A stretch of DNA of 7,465 bases from an uncultured Anaerolineaceae bacterium (GTDB lineage: Bacteria > Chloroflexota > Anaerolineae > Anaerolineales > Anaerolineaceae). Position 1 is the first letter of the stretch, and every line of letters begins with the position of its first letter. The notes under the pieces are model-generated. The model ran no database searches. It had not been told where the DNA came from and saw only the letters and a program-made list of their open reading frames with translations. A program made the translations under genes and the position numbers. The stretch spans positions 1 to 7,465 of the forward strand of contig CALDSL010000490.1 in the NCBI GenBank assembly GCA_937920255.1, written 5' to 3'. This document shows positions 1 through 6,287 of this stretch, one piece after another.

Positions 1-1628
1 CGCTGCAGCCCGAGCGCGCCCTGCTGATCAACCTGCGCGCGCTGCTGCGCCAGTATGACCCCGACCTGCTGCTCACCGCCTGGGGCGACACCTGGCTGCT
101 GCCCCATCTTCTGCAACTCTCGCGCCGCCTGGGTATCGCCCTGCCGCTCAACCGGCAGAGCGGGCGCGGGGTGGCGCAGCGCCCCGAACGCACCTACTTT
201 TCCTACGGGCAGATCATCTTTCGCGGGCGGCAGGTGCACCTGTTTGGCCGCTGGCACATCGACCGCTGCAACGGCATGATGTGGGACGATTACGAGCTGG
301 ACGGCGCGCTCGAGTCGGCGCGGGTGACGGCCCTGCCGGTGCAGGTGGCCGCGCGCGTTTCCCCCGGCAGCGGCATTTCGGCCATGCAGATGCTGGTGGC
401 GCTGCGCATGGGCGTGCTCATCCCCTGGCACAAGCAGCAGCCCGAACAGTTGAAGAGCGCGCTCGACTTCCTGCGCGGCGACCAGGGCGGCATGGTCTAC
501 CAGCCGCTGATCGGGCTGCACTGCGACGTGGGCGCGGTCGATTTTATCTCCATGTACCCCAGCGTGATGGTGCGCTGCAATATTTCTCCTGAAACCGAGC
601 CGGTGGGGCTTTCCGACCCGCCGGCGGAAGAGCCGGGGCTGGTGCCGCGTACCCTGGCGCCGCTGCTGCGCAAGCGCATCGCCCTCAAGCGCCGCATGGC
701 CGCCAGCCCGGCCTGGGATCCGCGCGTGCGGATGGATAAGGCGCGTATTTCGGCGCACAAGTGGCTGCTGGTGACCTGCTTTGGCTACCTGGGCTATAAG
801 AACGCGCGCTTTGGCCGCATCGAAGCCCACGAGGCCGTCACCGCCTACGGGCGCGAAGCGCTGCTGCGCGCCAAAGAGGCGGCCGAAGACCAGGGCTATC
901 AGGTGCTGCACCTGTACGTCGACGGGCTGTGGGTGACGCGCCCCGGTGCCAGCGCCCCGCCCGATTTTCAGCCCCTGCTGGACGAGGTTGTGGAGCGCAC
1001 CGGACTGCCCATCGCCCTGGATGGCGTCTACCGCTGGGTGGCGTTCCTGCCCGCGCGCCGCGACGAGCGCATCCCGGTGCCCAACCGCTACTTTGGCGTG
1101 TTTCAGGACGGCTCGCTCAAGGTGCGCGGCATCGAAGCCCGCCGCCGCGACACCCCGCCGTTTATCGCCGAGACGCAGATGGACATCCTGCGCTGCCTGG
1201 CGCGCGCGCCCAGCGCCAGCGAACTGCCCGCCTGCCTGCCGGAGGCGCTGGGCCTGCTGCGCGCGCGGCTGTCTGACCTGAGCGCGCTGCGCGTGCCGCT
1301 TGAGGCGCTGCTGGCGGCGCAGCGCCTGAGCCGCGAGCCGGAGCGCTACGTCACCCCCTCGCCGGCGGCGCTGGCGGCCATGCAGCTCCAGGCGGTGGGC
1401 AAGCGCGTTCGTCCCGGACAGCGCGTGCGCCTGCTGTTTCTACGCGGCAAACCCGGCGTGTGGGCCTGGGATCTGCCCGGCCGTCCCAGCCCGGCCATGC
1501 TGGACACGGCTTATTACCGCCGCCTGCTGCTGCGCGCCGCCAGCAGCGTGCTCCAGCCGTTCGGGTTGAACGAAGACACCCTGCGCGCGCTGATGGACGG
1601 TGGGGTGGAGGTGCCGTTGCAAGGTTAG
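1..1628 (+). CDS. Family-B DNA polymerase homologue, probably catalytically inactive (5' partial)
   Basis: This is the C-terminal part of a family-B (PolB) polymerase. The frame is open from base 3 to the TAG at 1626-1628, so the true start lies outside the window; the in-frame GTG at 171 is internal. Motif A is clear at 540-563 (DFISMYPS, catalytic Asp kept). Motif B is at 759-815 (KWLLVTCFGYLGYKNARFG), where the usual NSxYG reads VTCFG. Motif C at 915-935 reads YVDGLWV instead of YxDTDS, so the second Asp, the essential metal ligand in family B, is Leu (927-929). The thumb motif KKRY reads PNRY (1080-1091), followed by a family-typical RGIEARRRDTP. An exo II-like stretch (57-104) ends WGDTWLLP where N-x-x-x-F-D is expected, so that catalytic Asp also appears lost. 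I recognised no exo III YxxxD. These changes match the described 'inactivated PolB2' lineage of archaea and some bacteria. Its role is unknown; a structural or damage-tolerance function is inference. The fold is certain, the inactivity likely. Confidence 0.88.
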   Translation, partial: LQPERALLINLRALLRQYDPDLLLTAWGDTWLLPHLLQLSRRLGIALPLNRQSGRGVAQRPERTYFSYGQIIFRGRQVHLFGRWHIDRCNGMMWDDYELDGALESARVTALPVQVAARVSPGSGISAMQMLVALRMGVLIPWHKQQPEQLKSALDFLRGDQGGMVYQPLIGLHCDVGAVDFISMYPSVMVRCNISPETEPVGLSDPPAEEPGLVPRTLAPLLRKRIALKRRMAASPAWDPRVRMDKARISAHKWLLVTCFGYLGYKNARFGRIEAHEAVTAYGREALLRAKEAAEDQGYQVLHLYVDGLWVTRPGASAPPDFQPLLDEVVERTGLPIALDGVYRWVAFLPARRDERIPVPNRYFGVFQDGSLKVRGIEARRRDTPPFIAETQMDILRCLARAPSASELPACLPEALGLLRARLSDLSALRVPLEALLAAQRLSREPERYVTPSPAALAAMQLQAVGKRVRPGQRVRLLFLRGKPGVWAWDLPGRPSPAMLDTAYYRRLLLRAASSVLQPFGLNEDTLRALMDGGVEVPLQG

Positions 1629-1639
1629 ACACGCCTCTT

Positions 1640-1654
1640 TTTGGCCGCGCCAAA
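1640..1654. repeat. Inverted repeat in promoter spacer
   Basis: TTTGGCCGCGCCAAA has perfect 6-base arms around CGC. It lies 11 bases after the polymerase stop codon and just upstream of the TATAAT at 1660. It could be an operator for the downstream gene or a weak terminator stem for the polymerase gene. The arms are short and no proper T tract follows, so I prefer the operator reading, without proof. Confidence 0.35.
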
Positions 1655-1659
1655 TTTCC

Positions 1660-1665
1660 TATAAT
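1660..1665 (+). promoter_or_regulatory. Sigma70-like -10 box for the 225-aa gene
   Basis: A perfect TATAAT stands 110 bases upstream of the ATG at 1775. The -35 region is poor: only a T-rich TTTTTG at 1638-1643 lies at a 16-base spacing. This may mean that an activator is needed. The predicted transcript would start near 1672 and carry a leader of about 100 bases. Confidence 0.5.
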
Positions 1666-1689
1666 TACGGCTAGAAATGTCTTGAATGT

Positions 1690-1715
1690 CTGCCGCAGTG
1701 GGGCAAGCGCGGCAG
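1690..1715 (+). repeat. Leader hairpin upstream of the 225-aa gene
   Basis: CTGCCGC (1690-1696) and GCGGCAG (1709-1715) form a perfect 7-bp stem around a 12-base loop, extendable by one G-T pair. It lies inside the predicted 5' leader, about 60 bases before the start codon. It could affect mRNA stability or bind a regulator. No T tract follows, so it is not a simple terminator. Confidence 0.4.
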
Positions 1716-1774
1716 GATCGCTTCCACAGACAACTTCAAAACCCATACCTTCATCGAACGGAGAACTTCTCATT

Positions 1775-2452
1775 ATGGACAGCGCTCACGTGCTTACCTC
1801 TCCTGCTTTGCTGTACCTGTTTGCCGACGAGCTTGTGCCGCCGGCCAGCGGGCTGTTCAAAGAGTTTGCCCTCGCCCCGCGCACGGGCACAAAAGTGGAC
1901 CTGAAACAACTTGTGGTCAAAACCTACACCGCCGCTTTCATGGAACTGAGCGAGGCCGGTATCATCGAACTGGCCCCGGTGGAAATCAAGAAATTCCTGG
2001 GAAAGGAAACCGCCGTCATCCCGCAGATCGTCGGGACGGCCGAACCCGCGCCCACCAGCCTGGGCGCGCAATTAATGGTGATGCTGCGCGCGGCCACCAA
2101 GCCGCAAAACGGGCGCGTGCGCGAGATCGTGATGCACGTGGTCGGTGGGCCATCCAGCACCAGCTACCCGTGGCTGATGGCGCTCGTGCCGGTCATCCGC
2201 GAGGCGTCTGAGGCTGGGCTGGTGACCATGCCCGAGAAGAAACCCGGCTTCTTCAAAGCCATGTTCAAGCCGTACGAATCGGTCACCACTGCCACGGCCG
2301 TGCCCGAGCGCGTGGACGGGCTTCAGGGCGACATGCGCGCCGCCGTCGCGCGGCTCGAGGCGTTCGAGGCGCGCTTGGGCTCGCTGGCGCCCATGCTGCG
2401 CAAGGAGATCGAGAACGGCGTCAAGGCCTGCATGGAGAACGACAGCGACTAG
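1775..2452 (+). CDS. Conserved-looking hypothetical protein, 225 aa, with internal repeat and C-terminal helix
   Basis: I do not recognise this family. The ATG at 1775 was chosen because a GGAG (1760-1763) and a TATAAT promoter precede it; longer in-frame extensions run back into the polymerase gene and read like out-of-frame GC-rich noise. The protein has no signal peptide or clear membrane segment and is probably cytoplasmic. Two parts look related: E57-x-S-E-A-G62 followed by hydrophobic residues, and E143-x-S-E-A-G148 followed by hydrophobic residues. They lie 86 residues apart and each is followed by a Lys-rich loop. This could be a duplicated helical or winged-helix-like unit. Residues about 178-221 (ERVDGLQGDMRAAVARLEAF onward) look like one long amphipathic helix, perhaps a coiled coil for self-association. 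A GPP34-like or winged-helix fold is possible but unproven. Codon use is GC-rich like the flanks, so the gene is native. Confidence 0.8.
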   Translation: MDSAHVLTSPALLYLFADELVPPASGLFKEFALAPRTGTKVDLKQLVVKTYTAAFMELSEAGIIELAPVEIKKFLGKETAVIPQIVGTAEPAPTSLGAQLMVMLRAATKPQNGRVREIVMHVVGGPSSTSYPWLMALVPVIREASEAGLVTMPEKKPGFFKAMFKPYESVTTATAVPERVDGLQGDMRAAVARLEAFEARLGSLAPMLRKEIENGVKACMENDSD

Positions 2453-2481
2453 CTCTTGCTGGTTGCCTTACGGGATTGTTC

Positions 2482-2512
2482 ACCGGTCGGAGCTTTACGC
2501 TCCGGCCGGTTT
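2482..2512 (+). terminator. Strong hairpin, likely terminator of the 225-aa gene
   Basis: ACCGGTCGGAGC (2482-2493) and GCTCCGGCCGGT (2499-2510) pair over 12 positions, with one G-U wobble, around the loop TTTAC. The stem starts 29 bases after the upstream stop codon. Only TTT closes it (the last stem T plus two more), so the U tract is weak. It is likely a terminator or transcript-end stabiliser. The -35 of the next promoter begins in its loop. Confidence 0.6.
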
Positions 2513-2522
2513 GCCGTACAAT
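2494..2522 (+). promoter_or_regulatory. Sigma70-like promoter of the HAD phosphatase gene
   Basis: TTTACG (2494-2499) and TACAAT (2517-2522) are separated by exactly 17 bases. The -10 is covered by a perfect small palindrome, GTACAATGTAC (2516-2526), a possible repressor site. Transcription would start near 2529, giving a leader of about 30 bases. Confidence 0.5.
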
Positions 2523-2557
2523 GTACCGGTTGGATAGAAGGAGAAGCAAACAACGTC

Positions 2558-3373
2558 ATGGCAGTACAGCAACAAGTCGCATATTACCGTATGGTTTGTA
2601 TTGATGTTGATGGAACCCTGCTTGATTCACGCCACCAGCCGGCCCCCGGCGCGCAGCAGGCGCTGGATGCGATGCTGGCGCGCGGCGTGCTGCCGGTGCT
2701 GGCTTCGGGGCGCACGCGCGTGGGGGTGAAGCCGCTGCTGCGGCAATTTGGGCTGGGGCCGGCGCATATCGGTGGGGGCGGGGCGTATGCCTGCGGCCCG
2801 GATGGCGAGTTGCTGTTCAGCCGTCCCATCACGCCGGATGTGCTGCCGGTGCTGGTGCAGCGCGCGCGGCGCGTGGGGCTGGGCCCGGCGCTGCATTATT
2901 TGGATGAAACTATTATCGAGGGTTCGGCGGCGCACGAACACGCCATGCGCCAGTACAACGCCGGGCAATGCCCGCGCGTGCCGGACCTGCTCGCCCCGGA
3001 TTTTGACGTTCCCCTCAAGCTCACCCTGTGGGGCGAGTCGGATGAGTTGGATGAATTTGCTGCCTGGGTGCGCACCACCGATCTGGAACAGTCGGTGGAG
3101 ATGGTGCGTTCCAACCAGGTGTTTCTGGAGTTCAACCAGGTGGGGGTGAGCAAAGGCGCGGCAGTCACCGTCTTGGCTGCGGCGCTGGGCATTCCGCTGG
3201 AGCGCGTCATGACGGTGGGCGATCAATTCAACGATGTGAGCATGTTCGCCGTGGCGGGTCTGTCGGTTGCGATGGGCAACGCGCCCGAAGGCGTGAAGCA
3301 GTCCGCCACCCACGTGGCCCCCACCAACGACGAGGGCGGCCTGGCCTGGGCGATTCATACGTTCGTTTTATAA
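2558..3373 (+). CDS. Cof-type HAD-superfamily phosphatase, 271 aa
   Basis: A complete haloacid-dehalogenase phosphohydrolase of the Cof/YidA type (class IIB cap), expected to dephosphorylate sugar phosphates, nucleotides or cofactor phosphates in the cytoplasm with Mg2+. All four HAD motifs are visible: motif I DVDGT with nucleophile D16 and acid/base D18; motif II S50 in LASGR; motif III K199 in GVSKG; motif IV GDQFND with D222 and D226. The C-terminal AMGNAPEGVK is also typical of Cof proteins, and the length of about 270 residues is normal. The ATG at 2558 is preceded by AAGGAG (2538-2543) with a rather long 14-base gap. A start at 2591 is possible, but it would put motif I almost at the N-terminus. 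The gene has its own promoter and GC-rich native codon use. The substrate cannot be told from sequence. Confidence 0.93.
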   Translation: MAVQQQVAYYRMVCIDVDGTLLDSRHQPAPGAQQALDAMLARGVLPVLASGRTRVGVKPLLRQFGLGPAHIGGGGAYACGPDGELLFSRPITPDVLPVLVQRARRVGLGPALHYLDETIIEGSAAHEHAMRQYNAGQCPRVPDLLAPDFDVPLKLTLWGESDELDEFAAWVRTTDLEQSVEMVRSNQVFLEFNQVGVSKGAAVTVLAAALGIPLERVMTVGDQFNDVSMFAVAGLSVAMGNAPEGVKQSATHVAPTNDEGGLAWAIHTFVL

Positions 3374-3441
3374 GGGTTGCATATTTCGGCAGTTTCCCGT
3401 TTGGGTGTGTTTTTGGTACGCGAAAGATATCAAAACCAACC

Positions 3442-3690
3442 TCAAGAAGGAGACTGTCGTTTTCTTGTCATCAGCAAGAAGAGGACGAGCAATGCAGGCA
3501 ACCCCGTAATGTACGGCAGATAAGGGGTCAGCCAGTTGACCACCGCCCTGAGGTTTTCAACGCCTTTCGATAGTTCAACCCCGTTTGCGAATTGAACGCC
3601 AAGAAATATTGCGCCTGCGATCAACGCCAAAACCAATGGCGACATAACAAGAAGAAGGATATAGACAACGGGTTTGAGAAAAGCTCGCAT
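3442..3690 (-). CDS. Small two-helix membrane protein, 82 aa, last gene of the efflux operon
   Basis: I do not recognise a family. The protein has two hydrophobic stretches, at about residues 7-33 (PVVYILLLVMSPLVLALIAG onward) and 57-75 (LPYITGLPALLVLFLLM). A polar linker with two Glu and one Lys (ELSKGVENLR) joins them, and the tail is basic (TRKRQ). This predicts a hairpin in the inner membrane with both ends probably cytoplasmic. Its ATG lies one base after the TGA of the transporter gene, and a purine-rich GAGG lies inside the end of that gene, so translation is probably coupled. The position suggests an accessory or stabilising partner of the pump, which is inference. It ends 68 bases from the convergent HAD gene. 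I saw no convincing terminator in 3374-3441; the only stem there is a 3-bp CCC/GGG. Confidence 0.7.
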   Translation of the reverse strand: MRAFLKPVVYILLLVMSPLVLALIAGAIFLGVQFANGVELSKGVENLRAVVNWLTPYLPYITGLPALLVLFLLMTRKRQSPS

Positions 3691-3691
3691 A

Positions 3692-4918
3692 TCAGCTCAC
3701 CCTCACCAGCACTTCCGGATGTTCTGCTCGAGGTATCCACAGGCTCAACAGGCCGACGCACAACATCAATATTCCCGCAATTCTCATCCATTGGTTTACG
3801 CCAATGATTTCAGCAACCGGCCCGGAGATTGACAGGCCAATCGGGATCCCCAAACTCATCACGCTGGTCACAAAAGAGATTACCTTGCCCAGGTTTTCTT
3901 GCGGCACGCTTTGTTGAATATAGGCCATAAAGGGGATGTTCCCCAACATTCCGGTCGTACCCATTAAGAATACGACGATGCAGAATATCCAGAAGGCACT
4001 GGCGGGTAGCAGTCCACCGATCAGCGCGCAAGCCCCTAGCAGCAGGGAGGAAAAGGAAATCATCAGGGTGGGCTTTTTCAATCCGCCGGTAAGTCCAATA
4101 ACCATCGCGGTGATTAGCATCCCGAGCGAGAATAGCGTCTGAACAATGCCGTTATGCCAGGCCCCTCCTTGAAAGTATTCTCTTACCATTAATGGTAAGA
4201 GCGTACCGAGCGGTAAAAAGACAATGCTAGTGATAAATACCGGTATAGACATCCACATCAGAAGATTATTTGCCCTAATTACCCCGATACCCTGGCGGAT
4301 ATCCTTGATAATGTTTGGCCTGTGTGTCTGGGTGGCGGTATATTTCGGAATGCGAACAAAAGAAAGCGTGAATACCGCCAACGCAGCGCCAACGACATCG
4401 ACAAGCATGACATACGGTAGGGCCGTTATGCTCATCAAAAACGCGCCGAGAATTGGGCCGGTCATCGTCGTGATTGAAGAGACCGCCTGCCCCATACCGC
4501 CGGCCCTGGTCAGATCGCTTTTTGGGACAAGCTGCGGTATCGCAGCCTGTAAAGCCGGCTTATGAAAGGTTTCGCCAAGCGCCCTGACACACAAAACCGC
4601 GTAAACAAACCAAAGGGAAGGCGTGCCAAAGAAAAACGACAGGCCAAGGATCAGGCTGGATGCTGCCACGGCAATATCGGCAGTTACCAAAATGAATTTT
4701 CGGTTAAGCCGGTCGATCCAAACGCCCGCGAATGGGCCGATCAGAACCTGGGGCAGCAAGCCAATGATGCTGGCAAAGGTCAGCGCAATCGCCGAACCAG
4801 TTTCTACAGTGATCCACCAGATGATGGCAAACTGCACGGCATTCGAACTGAGCAGCGAAAATGCCTGGCCGATATAAAGCGTGAAGAAGAGCCTTTTCCA
4901 GGTTTTAGTGTTTTGCAT
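3692..4918 (-). CDS. MFS transporter resembling Mef(A)-type macrolide efflux pumps, 408 aa
   Basis: A major facilitator superfamily drug-efflux protein in the inner membrane, expected to exchange drug for protons. About 12 hydrophobic segments can be seen. From memory, the N-terminal half follows Mef(A) closely: GQAFSLLSS (17-25), the TGSA segment (40-43), a GLLP...GPFAG loop, then the MFS motif A, GVWIDRLNRK (65-74). Later Mef-like stretches are ALGETFHKPALQAAIPQLVP and the C-terminal SVMSLGIPIGL and IGVNQW. Mef proteins are about 405 residues long. I chose the ATG at 4918 because GGAAAGG (4926-4932) sits 7 bases upstream; an in-frame ATG at 4951 lies inside the glycosyltransferase gene and has no such site. 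The start overlaps the end of that gene by 14 bases, a sign of translational coupling. Base composition is lower in GC than the flanks. Substrate is uncertain: macrolides are the family precedent, but other amphiphiles are possible. Confidence 0.9.
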   Translation of the reverse strand: MQNTKTWKRLFFTLYIGQAFSLLSSNAVQFAIIWWITVETGSAIALTFASIIGLLPQVLIGPFAGVWIDRLNRKFILVTADIAVAASSLILGLSFFFGTPSLWFVYAVLCVRALGETFHKPALQAAIPQLVPKSDLTRAGGMGQAVSSITTMTGPILGAFLMSITALPYVMLVDVVGAALAVFTLSFVRIPKYTATQTHRPNIIKDIRQGIGVIRANNLLMWMSIPVFITSIVFLPLGTLLPLMVREYFQGGAWHNGIVQTLFSLGMLITAMVIGLTGGLKKPTLMISFSSLLLGACALIGGLLPASAFWIFCIVVFLMGTTGMLGNIPFMAYIQQSVPQENLGKVISFVTSVMSLGIPIGLSISGPVAEIIGVNQWMRIAGILMLCVGLLSLWIPRAEHPEVLVRVS

Positions 4919-6170
4919 TTTTTGACCTTTCCAGGCAGGCGGCGATAACACTGGCGCTCCTGGCGGCGCCGTTTTCAGCAGCGATATCTTTCGCTAGCGC
5001 TTGTGCATTGGCAACAATTCTATCCTGTAGCGCGTACTGAATGGCATCAGCAAACTTTTCAGGGCTGATCTGCCGTATCGGGACGGGTTTTGCTCCAACG
5101 CGTAATTCATACGTTCTTTGCGCCCAGGCATATTGGTCTAAGGCAAATGGCATAATCGCACATGGCACCCCGGCCCTTAAACCTGCCGCTGTTGTTCCCG
5201 CGCCGCCGTGATGGCATACCGCAGCAACACGGGGAAAAAGCCACGAATGCGGGATGTTATCGACTGTGTAGATGGTATCGGGGGCGTTTGGAATCTTCCC
5301 CATACCGCTGATGATGGCGCGCTTTCCGATGCGGCTGAGACCAGCTATGATGGCCTCTGGGATTTTCCTGGCTTCAACCTGGTCAAACATACTGCCAAAA
5401 CCAACATAAACCGGCTTCTCGCCGCTATTTAAGAAAGCCGTCAGTTCTGGTGATGGCTCGAAGTCCTCTGGCTCTTCTACATACCAGTAGCCGTTTTGGT
5501 GAATGTGTTCATTCCAATCTCCCGGTCGTGAAAAGACAAAGTTACTGCAAGAAACAACCGCAGGGTGTCGCTCATCTGTGTGGCGTTCAAAGGGAGCACC
5601 AAAATGGTCGGGCAGTTTGCCAAAATGCGCTTTCCAGAAGGGTTTAAGAGAGGCTTCGGAGGCCATCCAGAGCATTTGCTGCAGCATCATATAACTAACG
5701 AGATTAATGGGTGGAGTCGATTTAACCTTACTGTAGAAAATGACAGATGGCCGCTCTCTGGTTTTATGGAGTGGGAAAGGGGAAGCAAGAACAGAAGGGA
5801 TGCCCATTTTCTCCGCCGCATAGTAGCCAATGGCAACCCCCGGGTGATAGACAATCATTTCGCTGCCCTCACAGGCAGAATAATAGTGGTTCACCATATG
5901 GATGCCATATTTTTTCATTTTCTGAAAGCTGAAAAACATCTTGATGGGGTTATCCGCTCGCTGGGCTTCTCTGATCATTTTCTTGTCCACGTTTAGGGAT
6001 TCAAAATCGACATCTACGGAGTAAAAGTCAATCCCATAGCTGCGGACAAGATTTTCATGATTCCTGGTAATGGCAATGCGCACCTCCTTTCCCAGCTTCT
6101 TTAACGCAACAGCAAGCGCCAGGTAGGGCTGCACATCACCACGCGAACCGGCGCATAAAATTGTTATCAT
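4905..6170 (-). CDS. GT1/GT28-type UDP-sugar glycosyltransferase, 421 aa
   Basis: A GT-B fold glycosyltransferase of the UGT/antibiotic-GT/sterol-glucosyltransferase group, which moves a sugar from a nucleotide-sugar donor to a small hydrophobic acceptor. The N-terminal acceptor domain opens with MITILCAGSRGDVQPYLAL; the Asp of GSRGD (D12) is a candidate catalytic base by analogy with vancomycin-pathway enzymes. The C-terminal donor domain has VYVGFGSM and the diagnostic HHGGAGTTAAGLRAGVP (H320 onward), closing with DQ (345-346). The length of about 420 residues is normal. The start at 6170 is fixed by GGAGG (6178-6182) 7 bases upstream; a longer reading to 6263 would run through the promoter. 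It is first in the operon with the Mef-like pump and divergent from a TetR gene. This suggests glycosylation of a drug (as in macrolide glycosyltransferases) or synthesis of an exported glycolipid; the sequence does not decide. Confidence 0.93.
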   Translation of the reverse strand: MITILCAGSRGDVQPYLALAVALKKLGKEVRIAITRNHENLVRSYGIDFYSVDVDFESLNVDKKMIREAQRADNPIKMFFSFQKMKKYGIHMVNHYYSACEGSEMIVYHPGVAIGYYAAEKMGIPSVLASPFPLHKTRERPSVIFYSKVKSTPPINLVSYMMLQQMLWMASEASLKPFWKAHFGKLPDHFGAPFERHTDERHPAVVSCSNFVFSRPGDWNEHIHQNGYWYVEEPEDFEPSPELTAFLNSGEKPVYVGFGSMFDQVEARKIPEAIIAGLSRIGKRAIISGMGKIPNAPDTIYTVDNIPHSWLFPRVAAVCHHGGAGTTAAGLRAGVPCAIMPFALDQYAWAQRTYELRVGAKPVPIRQISPEKFADAIQYALQDRIVANAQALAKDIAAENGAARSASVIAACLERSKNAKH

Positions 6171-6177
6171 CCCTCTT

Positions 6178-6182
6178 CCTCC
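6178..6182 (-). promoter_or_regulatory. Ribosome binding site fixing the glycosyltransferase start
   Basis: Read on the minus strand, GGAGG lies 7 bases before the ATG at 6170. It decides against upstream in-frame ATGs, which lie inside the promoter region. Confidence 0.8.
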
Positions 6183-6189
6183 AAAAGAA

Positions 6190-6218
6190 TTGAATAATCC
6201 GACAACGTGTTGTACAAT
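6190..6218 (+). promoter_or_regulatory. Promoter of the TetR-family regulator gene
   Basis: TTGAAT (6190-6195) and TACAAT (6213-6218) are separated by 17 bases. The -10 overlaps by two bases the -10 of the opposing glycosyltransferase promoter. Transcription would start near 6225, giving a leader of about 60 bases. Confidence 0.6.
6202..6217. promoter_or_regulatory. Candidate TetR operator over the divergent promoters
   Basis: ACAACGTGTTGT (6202-6213, 5-base arms around GT) overlaps the perfect 8-base palindrome TTGTACAA (6210-6217). Together they cover the spacer and -10 of the regulator promoter and the probable start site of the operon. A second small inverted repeat, GTTGG/CCAAC (6232-6236 and 6246-6250), spans the -35 of the operon promoter. 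Either could bind the regulator; which one does is not settled by sequence. Confidence 0.4.
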
Positions 6219-6245
6219 CATAACAAAAGCAGTTGGCAACATCAA
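6217..6245 (-). promoter_or_regulatory. Promoter of the glycosyltransferase-efflux operon
   Basis: On the minus strand, TTGATG (6245-6240) and TATGAT (6222-6217) are separated by 17 bases, a good sigma70 match. The start site would be near 6210, about 40 bases before the ATG at 6170. It interlocks with the opposing regulator promoter, so both cannot be occupied at once. Confidence 0.65.
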
Positions 6246-6287
6246 CCAACAATCACTCCGCAAGTGTCGGAAAATAAAGGATAAGCG

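Noticed and set aside
171..1628. Polymerase gene as a complete short protein starting at GTG 171
   Set aside because: The frame is open upstream to the window edge, and the upstream residues carry an exo II-like region that belongs to the same family, so the gene is simply cut by the window.
1460..1774. Upstream extension of the 225-aa gene into the polymerase gene
   Set aside because: The extension reads as Ala/Arg/Gly-rich noise in a different frame of the polymerase gene and would cross the TATAAT promoter and leader. The ATG at 1775 is better supported.
2456..2557. TTG start giving a longer HAD protein
   Set aside because: It would translate the terminator hairpin and promoter. Cof-type proteins are about 270 residues, matching the ATG at 2558.
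2627..3358. Long open frame (243 codons) on the minus strand opposite the HAD gene
   Set aside because: The + strand encodes a protein with all HAD motifs. The antisense frame is rich in His, Arg and Gln with no recognisable domain, as expected of a shadow in GC-rich coding DNA.
3374..3441. Possible terminator between the convergent HAD and small membrane protein genes
   Set aside because: The only stem next to a T run (CCC-GTTT-GGG then TGTGTTTTT) has three pairs, too weak to call.
5565..5996. 143-codon frame on the + strand inside the glycosyltransferase gene
   Set aside because: It is antisense to a well-supported enzyme, has no domain and no ribosome binding site or promoter of note.
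6171..6263. Longer N-terminus for the glycosyltransferase
   Set aside because: It would cover the promoter boxes and the ribosome binding site. The family N-terminus begins directly with the strand leading into GSRGDVQP.
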